64,000 nt of DNA from Streptomyces sp. I05A-00742 (GCF_013055795.1 NZ_JABETO010000028.1:1-64000), one strand, 5' to 3'; shown: positions 46,653-55,516, numbered from the stretch's first letter. The notes: a model not told the origin generated them from the letters alone. Numbers and translations are program-made.

Positions 46653-47740
46653 GCGCGAAGAAGAGGGCGGTCGTCGCGCTGGCGGCCGCGGCCGCCCTCT
46701 TCCTCGCAGGGTGCTCCGCCAACGATTCCGAGGAATCCACCGAAACCCCCCGTCACACGCCCGGCGGCACCGCGGGCGGAGGGGGCAGCAAACGCCCGGA
46801 CGACCGGAAGGAGGCCGCGCTGAAGGGGATCACCCTTCCGGCCTGGAACAAGAAGGACTACGAGAGTCCCGAGGCCAAAACGTATCTGCGGCAGATCGCC
46901 GCCACCGGCGCCCGGTGGGTGACGTTCACCCCGACCTGGTACCAGGACGGCATCGGCGAGTCGGACATCCACCCGACCGACGAGACCGCCGACGACGCGA
47001 GCCTGCGCCACATCGTGCGCCTCGCCCACGACGCCGGCCTCAAGACCATGATCAAGCCCCATGTGGACCTGAAGGACGGCGGCGACCGCTCCGGCATCCG
47101 GCCCGACGACCGGAATGCCTGGTTCACGGCGTACGAACGCTTCATCACCCACTACGCGAAGCTCGCCGCCGAGACCGGCGCGGAGCAGTTCTCCGTCGGC
47201 ACCGAACTCGCCGGCACCTCCGAGGACGGCGCGCACTGGAAGAAGGCCGTCTCCGCCGTCCGTTCCGCCTACAAGGGCCGGCTCACCTACGCGGCCAACT
47301 ACGACGAGTACCAGAAGATCCCGTTCTGGAAGGACCTCGACCTCATCGGGATCGACGCCTACTGGCCGCTCGGCGAGAAGCCCACCACCGACGTGGCGAA
47401 GCTGCGCCAGGCGTGGCAGCCGGTGGTGAAGGAACTGGCCGCCTTCTCCGCCGAGCAGGGGCGCAAGATCCTGTTCACCGAGGCCGGTTACGTCAGCCAG
47501 AAGGGGTCCACGACGGCCCCGTACTCCTGGACCGTCAGCACGGCCCGGGGCGACGCCGAACAGGCCGCCGGCTACGAGGCGTTGCTGGCCGCCTTCGACG
47601 GCCAGAAGTGGTGGGCCGGGGTCTGCTGGTGGATGTGGGACGACTGGCCGGACACCGGGGAGACGCCGAAGAAGCTCGCTTACACGCCGCACGGGAAGCC
47701 GGCGGAGAAGGTGCTGCGGAAGTGGTGGGGGACGGGGTGA
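46649..47740 (+). CDS. GH113-like glycoside hydrolase lipoprotein
   Basis: 363 aa. Lipobox LAGC with Cys22, so it is anchored by Lgt-type modification. After a Ser/Thr/Gly linker comes a (beta/alpha)8 hydrolase: ARWVTFTPTWYQDG, HDAGLKTMIKPHVDL, EQFSVGTELAGT (likely acid/base Glu), DLIGIDAYWPLG, ILFTEAGYVS (likely nucleophile Glu) and WWMWDDWPDTGE. This matches GH113 mannanase-like enzymes. The GTG overlaps the DUF2334 stop. In this setting it may trim or release the exopolysaccharide. Activity on mannan is not assured. Confidence 0.85.
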   Translation: MSAKKRAVVALAAAAALFLAGCSANDSEESTETPRHTPGGTAGGGGSKRPDDRKEAALKGITLPAWNKKDYESPEAKTYLRQIAATGARWVTFTPTWYQDGIGESDIHPTDETADDASLRHIVRLAHDAGLKTMIKPHVDLKDGGDRSGIRPDDRNAWFTAYERFITHYAKLAAETGAEQFSVGTELAGTSEDGAHWKKAVSAVRSAYKGRLTYAANYDEYQKIPFWKDLDLIGIDAYWPLGEKPTTDVAKLRQAWQPVVKELAAFSAEQGRKILFTEAGYVSQKGSTTAPYSWTVSTARGDAEQAAGYEALLAAFDGQKWWAGVCWWMWDDWPDTGETPKKLAYTPHGKPAEKVLRKWWGTG

Positions 47741-48252
47741 GCGGGCCCTTCCTCATACGGCGGCTGCGCAGCGAGCAGTTGTTCGTCGACGAGACGTACG
47801 CGTTCCGCATCATCGACCCCGAGACCCTGGAGGAGTTCGAACCCGACTACTCCGCGACCGGGCTGGTCGACGTCAACCCCGAGGGCGGCGCGGCCTCGGT
47901 GCGCTGCGCCGAGGAGTGCCAGTTCATCACCGTCACCGCGGAGACCTGGGATGGTCCGCCCGCTGTGGAGACGGACGGGTGGGACGACGTCGCCGAGGTG
48001 TCCGTCCGGTGGAACAGTCACGCGATGGAGGTCGGGGAGTCCGATCCGGAGGAGAGTGGCGAGCTGCCGGAGATCATCATCTCCGGGCCCGGCACGTACC
48101 GGATCCGGGTGTCGGGCCGGAACCGCGACTACCCGGCCTGGGCCGACCTCGGCGAGGAGTACCTGGTCCAGGCGTGGCCCGCCGGGATGGCTCCCACGGT
48201 GGTGCACAAGTCGACGAGCGAGCTGGCGGCGGGTTTACGCGGCGGTGGGTAG
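47737..48252 (+). CDS. hypothetical soluble protein, 171 aa, coupled to GH113
   Basis: The GTG at 47737 overlaps the GH113 stop (GTGA). The product is acidic and predicted all-beta (FLIRRLRSEQLFVDETYAFRIIDPE, FITVTAETWDGPP, AEVSVRWNSHAMEVGES, GPGTYRIRVSGRNRD). There is no signal peptide or membrane segment. Homologues of this shape are sometimes found beside contact-dependent or immunity genes, but I cannot place it. Its coupling suggests it belongs to the polysaccharide operon or rode along by chance. Start ahead of conserved sequence is certain only by overlap. Confidence 0.6.
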   Translation: MSGPFLIRRLRSEQLFVDETYAFRIIDPETLEEFEPDYSATGLVDVNPEGGAASVRCAEECQFITVTAETWDGPPAVETDGWDDVAEVSVRWNSHAMEVGESDPEESGELPEIIISGPGTYRIRVSGRNRDYPAWADLGEEYLVQAWPAGMAPTVVHKSTSELAAGLRGGG

Positions 48253-48288
48253 AGCGCCGCTGAAGTGGAACGCACCCGTCAACGACCG

Positions 48289-49176
48289 TCACGTCTCGCA
48301 CTCCAGCACGCTCCCGCACAGCCCGCACCGCGCCCGCAGCCGTCCCCTGACCGGCACCCGGATCCGCTGGTGGCAGGTGGGGCAGGGGAAGCTGACGCGC
48401 TGCGGATCGCGCCCCTCGAACGCGTACCCGGCGGGGAGCGCGGCCGGGCCCGTGCCCCGCTCGGCCGCCCGCCGGTCCCGCGCGTAGCGGTGCCGTCCGA
48501 GCCGGCCCGCCGTCGCCAGCGGCGGGCGCCGCGCCTCCCGGCGGGCCCGTGCCGCGCCCTGGACGTAGGCGTCGTGGGCGCGCGGGCTGGTGAACCAGAG
48601 GGCGGGGTCCTCGGCGAAGACCTCGGCGCGCTGGGCCAGGACGTAGCCGAACTCCTCCGGGGTGAGATAGCCGAGCTTCTGCGTGGTGAGCGCGTCCTCG
48701 CGGTACGCGTCGAGCAGCAGCCAGCCGGCGCCGAGGTAGGCGGCGACGGTGTCGGTGAGGATCTCGTTGTCCCGGGTGCCGGGGAACGCGAGTCCCAGCC
48801 GGTGCAGGTAGACGTGGGTCACCTCGTGGGCCAGGGCCGCGCCGATGTCCCTGCGGTGCTTCTTGAAGCGGGAGTTGAGCTCGATGAAGTACTCGGGCCC
48901 TGCCGCGAGTTCGACGTTCCCGGCGTGCCGCATGTCGCGGAAGGAGACGATCATCCGCGCGTCCGGGAGCCGCAGCTGCCGCACCATGACGCCGGCGACC
49001 CGTTGGACGCCCAGGTAGGGGTCCTCGTCGTCGGAGAACGCGACGTCGGACGGCGGGACGCTGAGCGCGAAGGTGCGCAGGGTGTCGCAGGAGAGCCGCC
49101 GGTACAGCGCGGTGATCGCGGAGTGGACCGTGTCCAGGTGCGGGAAGCCGTGCTGGATCTCGACGTCCGTGCTCAC
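48289..49176 (-). CDS. zinc metallopeptidase-like protein with C-terminal zinc ribbon
   Basis: 295 aa from a GTG (49174-49176). The HEVTH motif at 117-121 lies in ALAHEVTHVYLHRLGLA; a downstream Glu in NEILTDTVAAYLG is the likely third ligand, as in gluzincins. The C-terminus ends in a CPTC...CGLC zinc ribbon. No signal peptide is present, so it should be cytoplasmic. It converges on the polysaccharide operon. Substrate unknown. The core resembles ImmA/IrrE-like or SprT-like minimal proteases, but it is not clearly either. Confidence 0.75.
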   Translation of the reverse strand: MSTDVEIQHGFPHLDTVHSAITALYRRLSCDTLRTFALSVPPSDVAFSDDEDPYLGVQRVAGVMVRQLRLPDARMIVSFRDMRHAGNVELAAGPEYFIELNSRFKKHRRDIGAALAHEVTHVYLHRLGLAFPGTRDNEILTDTVAAYLGAGWLLLDAYREDALTTQKLGYLTPEEFGYVLAQRAEVFAEDPALWFTSPRAHDAYVQGAARARREARRPPLATAGRLGRHRYARDRRAAERGTGPAALPAGYAFEGRDPQRVSFPCPTCHQRIRVPVRGRLRARCGLCGSVLECET

Positions 49177-49426
49177 CCGTCACCACCCCCGTGGTTCCGC
49201 CGGCCCCCGCCGTCCTCCACTGTACGGGCGGGGGCGCGGGGCGGGTACGGCGCCGGGCCTCCGCTTGTGTCCCATGGCCCGCACTGGCCTGAAGCGTCCT
49301 TGCCGTCGCCCCCGTCCGCTCCGATACTCACCACACCGCGTTCACCAGGTTCCGCTTCGGGGCGAGCATCGGCAGCTTGTCATGAACCTGGCAAATCGTG
49401 GTCAACCCTCCACGAAAGGACCCCCC

Positions 49427-50224
49427 TTGAGCACCCACCTCACGGCCTTGAAGAGGACCCTTGCCGTCGGCGCGGTGGCCCTCGCCGCCTTCAGTCTCCA
49501 GCCCGGCGGGGCCCAGGCGCAGGAACCGGCCTCCGGGCCCGGCCAGGGCGTCGTCGGCGGCGTCCCCGCGCAGCAGGGCGAGTTCCCCTGGATGGTCCGC
49601 CTCTCCATGGGCTGCGGCGGCGCCCTCTACACCAAGCAGATCGTCCTCACCGCCGCCCACTGCGTGAACGGCAGCGGCGCGGACACCTCCATCACCGTGA
49701 CGGCCGGCGTCGTCGACCTCAACTCCGCGCAGGCGGTCAAGGTCAAGTCCACCCGGGTCCTCCAGGCCCCCGGCTACAACGGCTCCGGCAAGGACTGGGC
49801 GCTGATCAGACTCGCCCGGCCCGTCGACCTGCCCACCCTCAAGACGGCCGACACCACCGCCTACGACTCGGGCACCTTCACCGTCGCCGGCTGGGGCGCC
49901 ACCCGGGAGGGCGGCGGACAGCAGACCAAGATGCGCAAGGCGGACGTGCCGTTCGTCGACGACGCCACCTGCGGCAAGGCGTACGGCAGCAGCCTCATAC
50001 CCGGCGAGGAGATCTGCGCCGGGTTCGTCGAGAAGGGCGGCGTGGACACCTGCCAGGGCGACTCCGGCGGGCCCATGTTCCGCAAGGACAACGCGGGGGC
50101 CTGGATCCAGGTCGGCATCGTCAGCTGGGGCACCGGCTGCGCCCGGCCCCGCTACCCCGGCGTGTACACCCAGGTGAGCACCTTCGCCAAGGACATCGCG
50201 GCGGGCGCCGCGAGCCTCGGCTGA
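49427..50224 (+). CDS. secreted trypsin-like serine protease (S. griseus trypsin family)
   Basis: 265 aa from TTG at 49427, chosen for AAAGGA at 49415-49420; ATG at 49382 is the in-frame alternative but would place that site inside the gene. Signal peptide (LKRTLAVGAVALAAFSLQPGGAQAQ), short propeptide, mature start VVGGVPAQQGEFPWMVRLS. Triad: His in LTAAHC, Asp in GKDWALIRLA, Ser in CQGDSGGP; the Asp six residues before the Ser (GGVDTC) gives trypsin specificity for Arg/Lys. Three disulphides are expected. Very close in layout to S. griseus trypsin (SprT). A bulged GC hairpin follows. Confidence 0.93.
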   Translation: MSTHLTALKRTLAVGAVALAAFSLQPGGAQAQEPASGPGQGVVGGVPAQQGEFPWMVRLSMGCGGALYTKQIVLTAAHCVNGSGADTSITVTAGVVDLNSAQAVKVKSTRVLQAPGYNGSGKDWALIRLARPVDLPTLKTADTTAYDSGTFTVAGWGATREGGGQQTKMRKADVPFVDDATCGKAYGSSLIPGEEICAGFVEKGGVDTCQGDSGGPMFRKDNAGAWIQVGIVSWGTGCARPRYPGVYTQVSTFAKDIAAGAASLG

Positions 50225-50253
50225 TCCGGCACTGACCCTCCGGTCCGTCCGGC

Positions 50254-50298
50254 GGCGGCCCGCCCGCGCGACTCCGGTATGACGCGCGGCGGGCCGCC
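50254..50298 (+). terminator. terminator of the trypsin gene
   Basis: GGCGGCCCGCC-C-GCGCG, a 12-nt loop, CGCGC-GGCGGGCCGCC: a 16-bp stem with a one-base bulge, 29 nt after the stop. Confidence 0.75.
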
Positions 50299-50473
50299 GT
50301 CATCCTTTCGGCCGAGACGGGACGGGACGGGAATGGCCCGGCCGGTCGAGGTGTGCGGGGCATGAAGGCCCGTAACGTGGATCACGCGCACTCCGCGGTC
50401 CCGCGACGGGACGTCCGGGGTGCGCGGCCGCGGCACGTGCCGCACTGCCGCACACCGACAGAAAGGCACAGCC

Positions 50474-51148
50474 GTGCCCGCCAGGACCCGCATCGCCGCC
50501 GTCACCCTTCTCGCCGCCGCGGGCGCGGCGTTCCTGCCGGTGACCGGCGCCGAGGCCGCGGACCACGGGCAGCGCGACCGCACCGGCGGCGACCGCGCGG
50601 TCGTCCGTGACGGGGGTTCCCGCGAGGCGGCCGCCGACCCCGCCGTCGTCCGGCGGGAGGCCACCGGTCACCCGGCCGCGGGAACCGGCGACCGCCGGGC
50701 GAACCACCGTGAGCGGGAGCTCCGCGTCACCCACCGGGAGCACTCCGGCGTGTCGCGCCCGGCACCGCTCCGGCCGGCCGAACAGATCCGGCGGGCGAAC
50801 GGGACCGGACGGGTGGGGCAGGCGGGAGAGATCGGACAGGTAGGACAGGTGGGAGAGGTAGGAAAGGCCGGACAGGGCGCGCTGGTCCTGGAGGGCAAGC
50901 GGGTCAAGCAGGCCAAGCAGGCCCGGCCGGTGAAGCAGGCCAGGAAGGCCAAGCAGGTCCGGCAGGCCAAGCGGCACGTGGCGGCCAGCAACCCCGTGCG
51001 CCGCATGGTGCAGGCCGGCCAGACCGTCAAGGGCCGGCACGACGTCGGCACGCCGCTCGTCGCGGGCGGCGCGCTGCTGGCGGTCGGCGGGGGAGCGTAC
51101 GGGGTGCGGCTCCTGAGCCGCCGCCGCGCCGCCCGTCCGGAGGCCTGA
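50474..51148 (+). CDS. secreted/wall-anchored basic repeat protein, 224 aa
   Basis: GTG at 50474 with AAAGG 8 nt upstream. Signal peptide (RIAAVTLLAAAGAAFLPVTGAEA), then a long charged stretch with two internally repetitive blocks: GQAGEIGQVGQVGEVGKAGQ and a Lys/Gln/Ala block (VKQAKQARPVKQARKAKQ). It ends with a hydrophobic helix (VAGGALLAVGGGAYGVRLL) and RRRAARPEA. This signal-stalk-helix-Arg layout resembles sortase-type or tail-anchored surface proteins, but there is no LPxTG/LAxTG. Function unknown. Repeats at DNA level suggest the middle is length-variable. Confidence 0.6.
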   Translation: MPARTRIAAVTLLAAAGAAFLPVTGAEAADHGQRDRTGGDRAVVRDGGSREAAADPAVVRREATGHPAAGTGDRRANHRERELRVTHREHSGVSRPAPLRPAEQIRRANGTGRVGQAGEIGQVGQVGEVGKAGQGALVLEGKRVKQAKQARPVKQARKAKQVRQAKRHVAASNPVRRMVQAGQTVKGRHDVGTPLVAGGALLAVGGGAYGVRLLSRRRAARPEA

Positions 51149-51260
51149 CCGGGGAGACCCGGCGGAGCCGTGCCCGCCGCCCGTCGCCGCGCTTGCTGTT
51201 GCGGCCGCACGGCACCCCCGGTGACATGGAGGGACGCCGGGCATGCCGGCGGTCCCGTCC

Positions 51261-51498
51261 CGGTTCCGGGCCACCGGGCTCGGGTCATGGGACTCGGCCC
51301 ACGGACTCAGGCCACGGGTTCCGGGCCGGCGGTTCCGGACCGGCGGTTCCGGACCACCGGTTTCGGACCACCGGACCCGGATCACCGGTTCCGGATCACC
51401 GGTTCCGGGCCACCAGGTCCGGGCCACCGGTTCCGGACCATCAGTTCCGGATCACCGGTTCCGGGCCATCAGGCCCGGCCCACCGGTTCCGGACCCAC
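51261..51498. repeat. 14-bp minisatellite, 17 units, upstream of the two-component genes
   Basis: Consecutive units of consensus CGGTTCCGGACCAC fill 51261-51498; fifteen units are exactly 14 bp, one is 13 (51303) and one is 15 (51484). Since 14 is not a multiple of 3 and the unit lacks stop codons, all three plus frames stay open, which creates long false ORFs. It lies between the basic repeat protein and the response-regulator gene (54 bp before its start). Confidence 0.9.
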
Positions 51499-51551
51499 CG
51501 GCGCCCGCCCCGGCGCACCGTACCGACAGCCACCCCGGCGGAGGGGACGTC

Positions 51552-52244
51552 ATGGCGATCACCGTCGTCATCGCGGACGACCAGGAGATGGTCCGCACCG
51601 GCTTCCGGATGATCCTGGAGAGCCAGCCCGACATCGACGTCGTCGCCGACGTCGTGGACGGCGAGGCCGCCCTGGCCGCCGTCGAGGCGTACCGGCCCGA
51701 CGTGCTGCTCCTCGACATCCGCATGCCCAAGCTGGACGGGCTGGAGGTCACCCGGCGGCTCTCCGCCCTCACCGCCGCGGAGCCGGAGCGCGGCGGCCGC
51801 CCCCGCATCGTCATCGTCACCACGTTCGACCTCGACGAGTACGTCCACTCCGCCCTGCGCAACGGCGCCTCCGGATTCCTCCTGAAGGACGCCAGCCCGG
51901 CCATGCTCGTCGAGGCGGTCCACGCCGCCGCCGTCGGCGACTCCCTCATCTCGCCCGCCATCACCGTCCGGCTGCTCCGCGACCTGGCCCCCGCGGCCAC
52001 CGACGGCGGCAACGCCGTCCGTACGCCGAGGGAGCCCTCCGAGCCGCTGACCGAGCGCGAGGAGGACGTCGTGCGCTGCCTCGCGCGCGGCGCCACCAAC
52101 GCCGAGATCGCCGCCGAACTGTTCATCTCCCTGTCCACGGTCAAGACCCACCTGGCCAATGTGCAGCTGAAGCTCGACGCCCGGAACCGCGTCGAGATCG
52201 CCGCCTGGGCCTGGGAGAGCGGGCTGGCCACGGGCGCTACGTGA
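51552..52244 (+). CDS. LuxR/NarL-family response regulator
   Basis: 230 aa from ATG 51552 with GGAGGGG 5 nt upstream. Receiver domain: Asp9/Asp10 in IADDQEMV, phospho-acceptor Asp55 in LLLDIRMPK, and Lys in GFLLKDASP. The C-terminal HTH is LTEREEDVVRCLARGATNAEIAAELFISLSTVKTHL. It pairs with the overlapping histidine-kinase gene. Its promoter must lie within or next to the 14-bp repeat array, so repeat number could influence its expression. Targets unknown. Confidence 0.92.
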   Translation: MAITVVIADDQEMVRTGFRMILESQPDIDVVADVVDGEAALAAVEAYRPDVLLLDIRMPKLDGLEVTRRLSALTAAEPERGGRPRIVIVTTFDLDEYVHSALRNGASGFLLKDASPAMLVEAVHAAAVGDSLISPAITVRLLRDLAPAATDGGNAVRTPREPSEPLTEREEDVVRCLARGATNAEIAAELFISLSTVKTHLANVQLKLDARNRVEIAAWAWESGLATGAT

Positions 52245-53392
52245 CCGGCCGGGCCGGGATCGCCCGGCATCCGCGCCGGGCCGTCGTCGCCAAGGCCGTG
52301 CTCGCCCTCTTCCTGCTCGGCCTGGTCGGCTTCGAGGGGCTCGTCCTCGCCCGGCAGCCCAGCCCGCCGCACGCCGTGGTGCTCGCCTCGGGCGTCGCCG
52401 TCTGCCTGTGCGCCGTGCCGTACGCCTGGATCCCGCTCGACGTGCGGGCCGGCGTCGCCGTCGCCGTCTCCTGGACCACCTCGGCCGTCCTGATGGCCGG
52501 CCGGCACCCCGAGGTGGTCTGGGGCATGGGCGAGGACGTCGCCCTGCTCGTCCTGCTGACCAACGTCGTCCAGCGCTCGGCGGCCCGGCGCGCCGCCGTC
52601 CTCGGCCCGGCGCTGGCCCTGGCCGCCCTCGCCGCACCGGTGCGCGACCTCGAACCGGGCCGGTTCACGGCCGTGTTCACCCTGCTGACGGTGGTCGTCT
52701 GCGCGTACTCCCTGCTGCTGCGCGCCCAGTCCGCCCAACGCGTCCGCGACATGGCGGCCGTGCGCACGGCCGAGCGACTCGAACTCGCCCGCGAGCTCCA
52801 CGACCTCGTCGCCCACCACATCACCGGTATCGCCGTCCAGGCCCAGGCCGCGCGCTTCACCTCCCTGGAGGGCGACGCGGCCGCCCGCGCGTTCGAGCGC
52901 ATCGAGGGCTCCGCCGGGGAGGCGCTGGGGGCCATGCGCCGCCTCGTCGGCGTCCTGCGCGAGGGTACGGAACCCGAGACGGAGCCGGTGGCCGGCCTGC
53001 CCGAAGTCCGCTCCCTCACCGAGGAGTTCACCCGTACCGGGCCGCCCGTCGCGCTCTACATCGAGCACGGGATGGAGGGCTGGCTCCCGGGCGACGTCGC
53101 CGCCGCTGTCCACCGCGTCGTCCGCGAGGCCCTCACCAACATCCGCAAGCACGCCGCCGACGCCACCGCGGTCCGCATCGGGGTGCGTGGCGTCCCCGAG
53201 GGCGTCGAGCTCCGCATCGCCGACGACGGCCGCCGGCCCGCCGCCATCGCCGAAGCGGCCCGCGGCGGCGGCTTCGGCCTGGTCGGCCTCGCCGAACGGG
53301 CCAAGGCCATGGGCGGCCGCCTCACCGCGGGACCGGCGCCGGAGGGGGGCTGGCTGATCACGGCGGTGTTCCCGGTGGAGCGGCGGAGGTGA
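52241..53392 (+). CDS. HisKA_3-family sensor histidine kinase
   Basis: 383 aa; the GTG at 52241 overlaps the regulator stop (GTGA). The N-terminal ~155 residues hold about five membrane helices with very short loops, so the signal is probably sensed within the membrane. The dimerisation/phospho-acceptor segment is ARELHDLVAHHITG with His187. The ATPase domain shows EALTNIRKHA (N box), IADDGR (G1) and GFGLVGLAERAKAMGG (G2). Regulator-first gene order is the reverse of the commoner arrangement but is not rare. Confidence 0.9.
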   Translation: MTGRAGIARHPRRAVVAKAVLALFLLGLVGFEGLVLARQPSPPHAVVLASGVAVCLCAVPYAWIPLDVRAGVAVAVSWTTSAVLMAGRHPEVVWGMGEDVALLVLLTNVVQRSAARRAAVLGPALALAALAAPVRDLEPGRFTAVFTLLTVVVCAYSLLLRAQSAQRVRDMAAVRTAERLELARELHDLVAHHITGIAVQAQAARFTSLEGDAAARAFERIEGSAGEALGAMRRLVGVLREGTEPETEPVAGLPEVRSLTEEFTRTGPPVALYIEHGMEGWLPGDVAAAVHRVVREALTNIRKHAADATAVRIGVRGVPEGVELRIADDGRRPAAIAEAARGGGFGLVGLAERAKAMGGRLTAGPAPEGGWLITAVFPVERRR

Positions 53393-53563
53393 GGGGGGCC
53401 GGGCGTTCGCCCATGGGACGGTCGTCCCACGGAGATGAGGGCGCCGAGCGTTCGTTCCACCGGGGGCGAGGTGCGGAGGTGAGGCGGCCGGGCGGCGCTT
53501 GCGGGGGCCTGCCTGCCGATGTCCGGCCCCGCCGCGCGCCGGCCGGCCGGGGTGCGTACGCGG

Positions 53564-54772
53564 CTACGCCGCCGGTGCCCCCGCCGGCTCCGCCGGGCCC
53601 GTGGCGTGGCGGGTGAGGCGCAATGCCAGCAACGCGAGCCCCGCGAAGCCCGTCATGCACAGGAACATCGGCAGCGCGGTGTCCTGGCCGCCGAGTCCGA
53701 CCAACGGCGCGGCCAGCGCGCTCAGGGCGCTCTGCAGGGCGCCCAGCACCGCGGAACCGGTGCCCGCGGCCCGGGGCACCCGGGCCAGGGCCAGCGGAAC
53801 CGCGTTGATCGTCACCAGGCAGATGGGGACGAAGAGCAGACCCAGCAGCACCAGGGCGACGGGTGCCGTCAGCCCGCCGGCGACGGTGGCGAGGCAGAGC
53901 GCGACGGCGGTCGGGAACATGAGACGGAGCCCGGCTCGCAGCATTCCGCCGGCGGTGAACCGGCCGACGAGCTTGGTGATCACCGTGCTCGCGAGGGTGC
54001 TGACGACGCCCACCGAGGCGAAGGCCGCGGACGTCTGCCCCAGGCCGAACCCGAGGACGTTCTGGAAGAGGAAGGAGGCCCCGGCCACGTAGCAGAAGAG
54101 CACCGCGAGCGAGAATCCGAACGCCAGGGTGTACCCGAGGTACGGGCGGTCGCCCAGGACCTCGCGCGCGGCCCGGAGGGTGGCCGCGCCCCCGCCCGTG
54201 TGGCGCTTCTCCACGGGCAGGCTCTCGGGGACGGCGACGACGGCGGCGACCAGGGCGAGCAGGCATGCGCCGGCGAGCACCCAGAACACGCCGTGCCAGC
54301 CCCCGTGCCCGACGACGGCGCCGCCCGCGACGGGGGCGAGGACCGGTGCGATCCCCATCAGGGTCATCAGGATGCCGAACATCCGGGCGGCCGTCCTGCC
54401 CTCGGCGACGTCGGAGACCACGGCACGTCCGATCACGACGCCCGCCGCGCCGCTGAAGCCCTGGGCGAAACGGAGCGCGACCAGCCAGCCGAGCGACGGC
54501 GCCATGGCGCAGAGCACGGTCGCCGCGACACAGACGGCCCCGCCGGTCAGCAGCGGCAGCCGGCGCCCGAGCCGGTCGGACAGCGGACCGAGCACCAGCT
54601 GGCCGAGGCCCATGCCGACGAGGAACGACGTCAGGGTGAGCTGGACGCCGGACGCGTCGGTGTGCAGGTCGTCCGTCATCCGGGGAAAGGCCGGCAGATA
54701 CATGTCCGTGGCCAGGGGCATGACGAACGAGAGCAGCACCAGGGCCGCTGTCAGCAGGCGGGGGACACGCAT
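53564..54772 (-). CDS. Bcr/CflA-type multidrug MFS transporter
   Basis: 402 aa from ATG at 54770-54772 (GGAG 7 nt upstream); an upstream in-frame ATG would add 37 unrelated residues. Twelve helices are visible. LLTAALVLLSFVMPLATDMYLPAFP and the loop GQLVLGPLSDRLGRRLPLL (motif A) plus GAAGVVIGRAVVSDV (motif C region) are typical of Bcr/CflA drug-H+ antiporters. Substrate unknown. The 390-bp region upstream (54773-55165) is A+T-rich for this genome and holds its promoter. Confidence 0.9.
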   Translation of the reverse strand: MRVPRLLTAALVLLSFVMPLATDMYLPAFPRMTDDLHTDASGVQLTLTSFLVGMGLGQLVLGPLSDRLGRRLPLLTGGAVCVAATVLCAMAPSLGWLVALRFAQGFSGAAGVVIGRAVVSDVAEGRTAARMFGILMTLMGIAPVLAPVAGGAVVGHGGWHGVFWVLAGACLLALVAAVVAVPESLPVEKRHTGGGAATLRAAREVLGDRPYLGYTLAFGFSLAVLFCYVAGASFLFQNVLGFGLGQTSAAFASVGVVSTLASTVITKLVGRFTAGGMLRAGLRLMFPTAVALCLATVAGGLTAPVALVLLGLLFVPICLVTINAVPLALARVPRAAGTGSAVLGALQSALSALAAPLVGLGGQDTALPMFLCMTGFAGLALLALRLTRHATGPAEPAGAPAA

Positions 54773-55165
54773 ACGGGAACTCCAGGAATCGCGGAAGGAA
54801 TCGGTGGCGACAGCCGACGGGACAAGCCCGTCGGGGCCACTCGGTCCGCGCCGCGAACAGCCCGGAAATGCGTGAAGAATCAACTTCCCCGTATTTGCCG
54901 CGCTTTTCGTCGCCAGGGAAACCGTAGAAGAACTGCCTGGTCAGGCGCTGCGAACCAGAGGCGGAATTCAATCCTCCGTTGGTCCTAGGGCAAAGAGCGG
55001 GGAAGATCCGGTTTCCGCTGTGAAAAAACCTCTCACGGTATGGATGCTGTCTATTCGCCGGTCGTTTCCGGCCGATGGTGACGGGCATTCGCGCCCGCCC
55101 CGTTGCGTTACCGGCCGGGTGTGCGGGACCGTGCGGTGACCCGTCGTCCCGCTCCGGAGGAACCG
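54773..55165. other. intergenic region without a supported gene
   Basis: A divergent gap of 393 bp between the MFS exporter and a monooxygenase-domain gene. It includes comparatively A+T-rich blocks (for example near 54880-54910 and 55015-55045, with a run of six A). Long open frames cross it on the minus strand but have no coding bias. I found no clear operator. Confidence 0.4.
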
Positions 55166-55516
55166 ATGGCCGTGCCCGCCCCCGCCGCCCTGCCCGAACC
55201 GCCGTACTACGCGGTCATCTTCAGCTCGAACCGTGTCGAGGGCGGTGAGGGCTACGACGAGACGGCGGCCCGGATGCTCGAACTCGCCCGGAAGCAGCCG
55301 GGGTTCCTCGGTATCGACTCCACGGGCGGTGAGGGCGAACTCGGGATCACCGTGTCGTACTGGCGGGACGAGGAGGCGATCCTGGCCTGGCGCGACCACG
55401 CCGAGCACCTCGTGGCCCAGGCGGACGGGCGCGAGCGCTGGTACGAGCGGTTCGCCGTGCACGTCGCCAGGGTCGAGCGGGCCTACGGCTTCGTCCGTCC
55501 GGCAGCCGGGTCCTGA
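55166..55516 (+). CDS. antibiotic biosynthesis monooxygenase (ABM) domain protein
   Basis: 116 aa with GGAGG at 55156-55160. Single ferredoxin-like ABM domain: YYAVIFSSNRVEGGEGYDETAARMLELA, QPGFLGIDSTGGEGELGITVSYW, DEEAILAWRDHAEH and the C-terminal helix WYERFAVHVARVERAYGF. The W-R-x-H-x-x-H pattern is typical of the family. Members are cofactor-free monooxygenases or haem-degrading proteins. The neighbourhood gives no substrate clue. It converges on clpP with a 36-bp gap. Confidence 0.85.
   Translation: MAVPAPAALPEPPYYAVIFSSNRVEGGEGYDETAARMLELARKQPGFLGIDSTGGEGELGITVSYWRDEEAILAWRDHAEHLVAQADGRERWYERFAVHVARVERAYGFVRPAAGS

Noticed and set aside
51261..51498. CRISPR-like array
   Set aside because: Units are 14 bp, directly adjoining, with no spacers and no cas genes.
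51170..51551. Long N-terminal extensions of the response regulator and kinase frames
   Set aside because: They translate the 14-bp repeat, which is open in all three frames; the ATG at 51552 has a strong Shine-Dalgarno.
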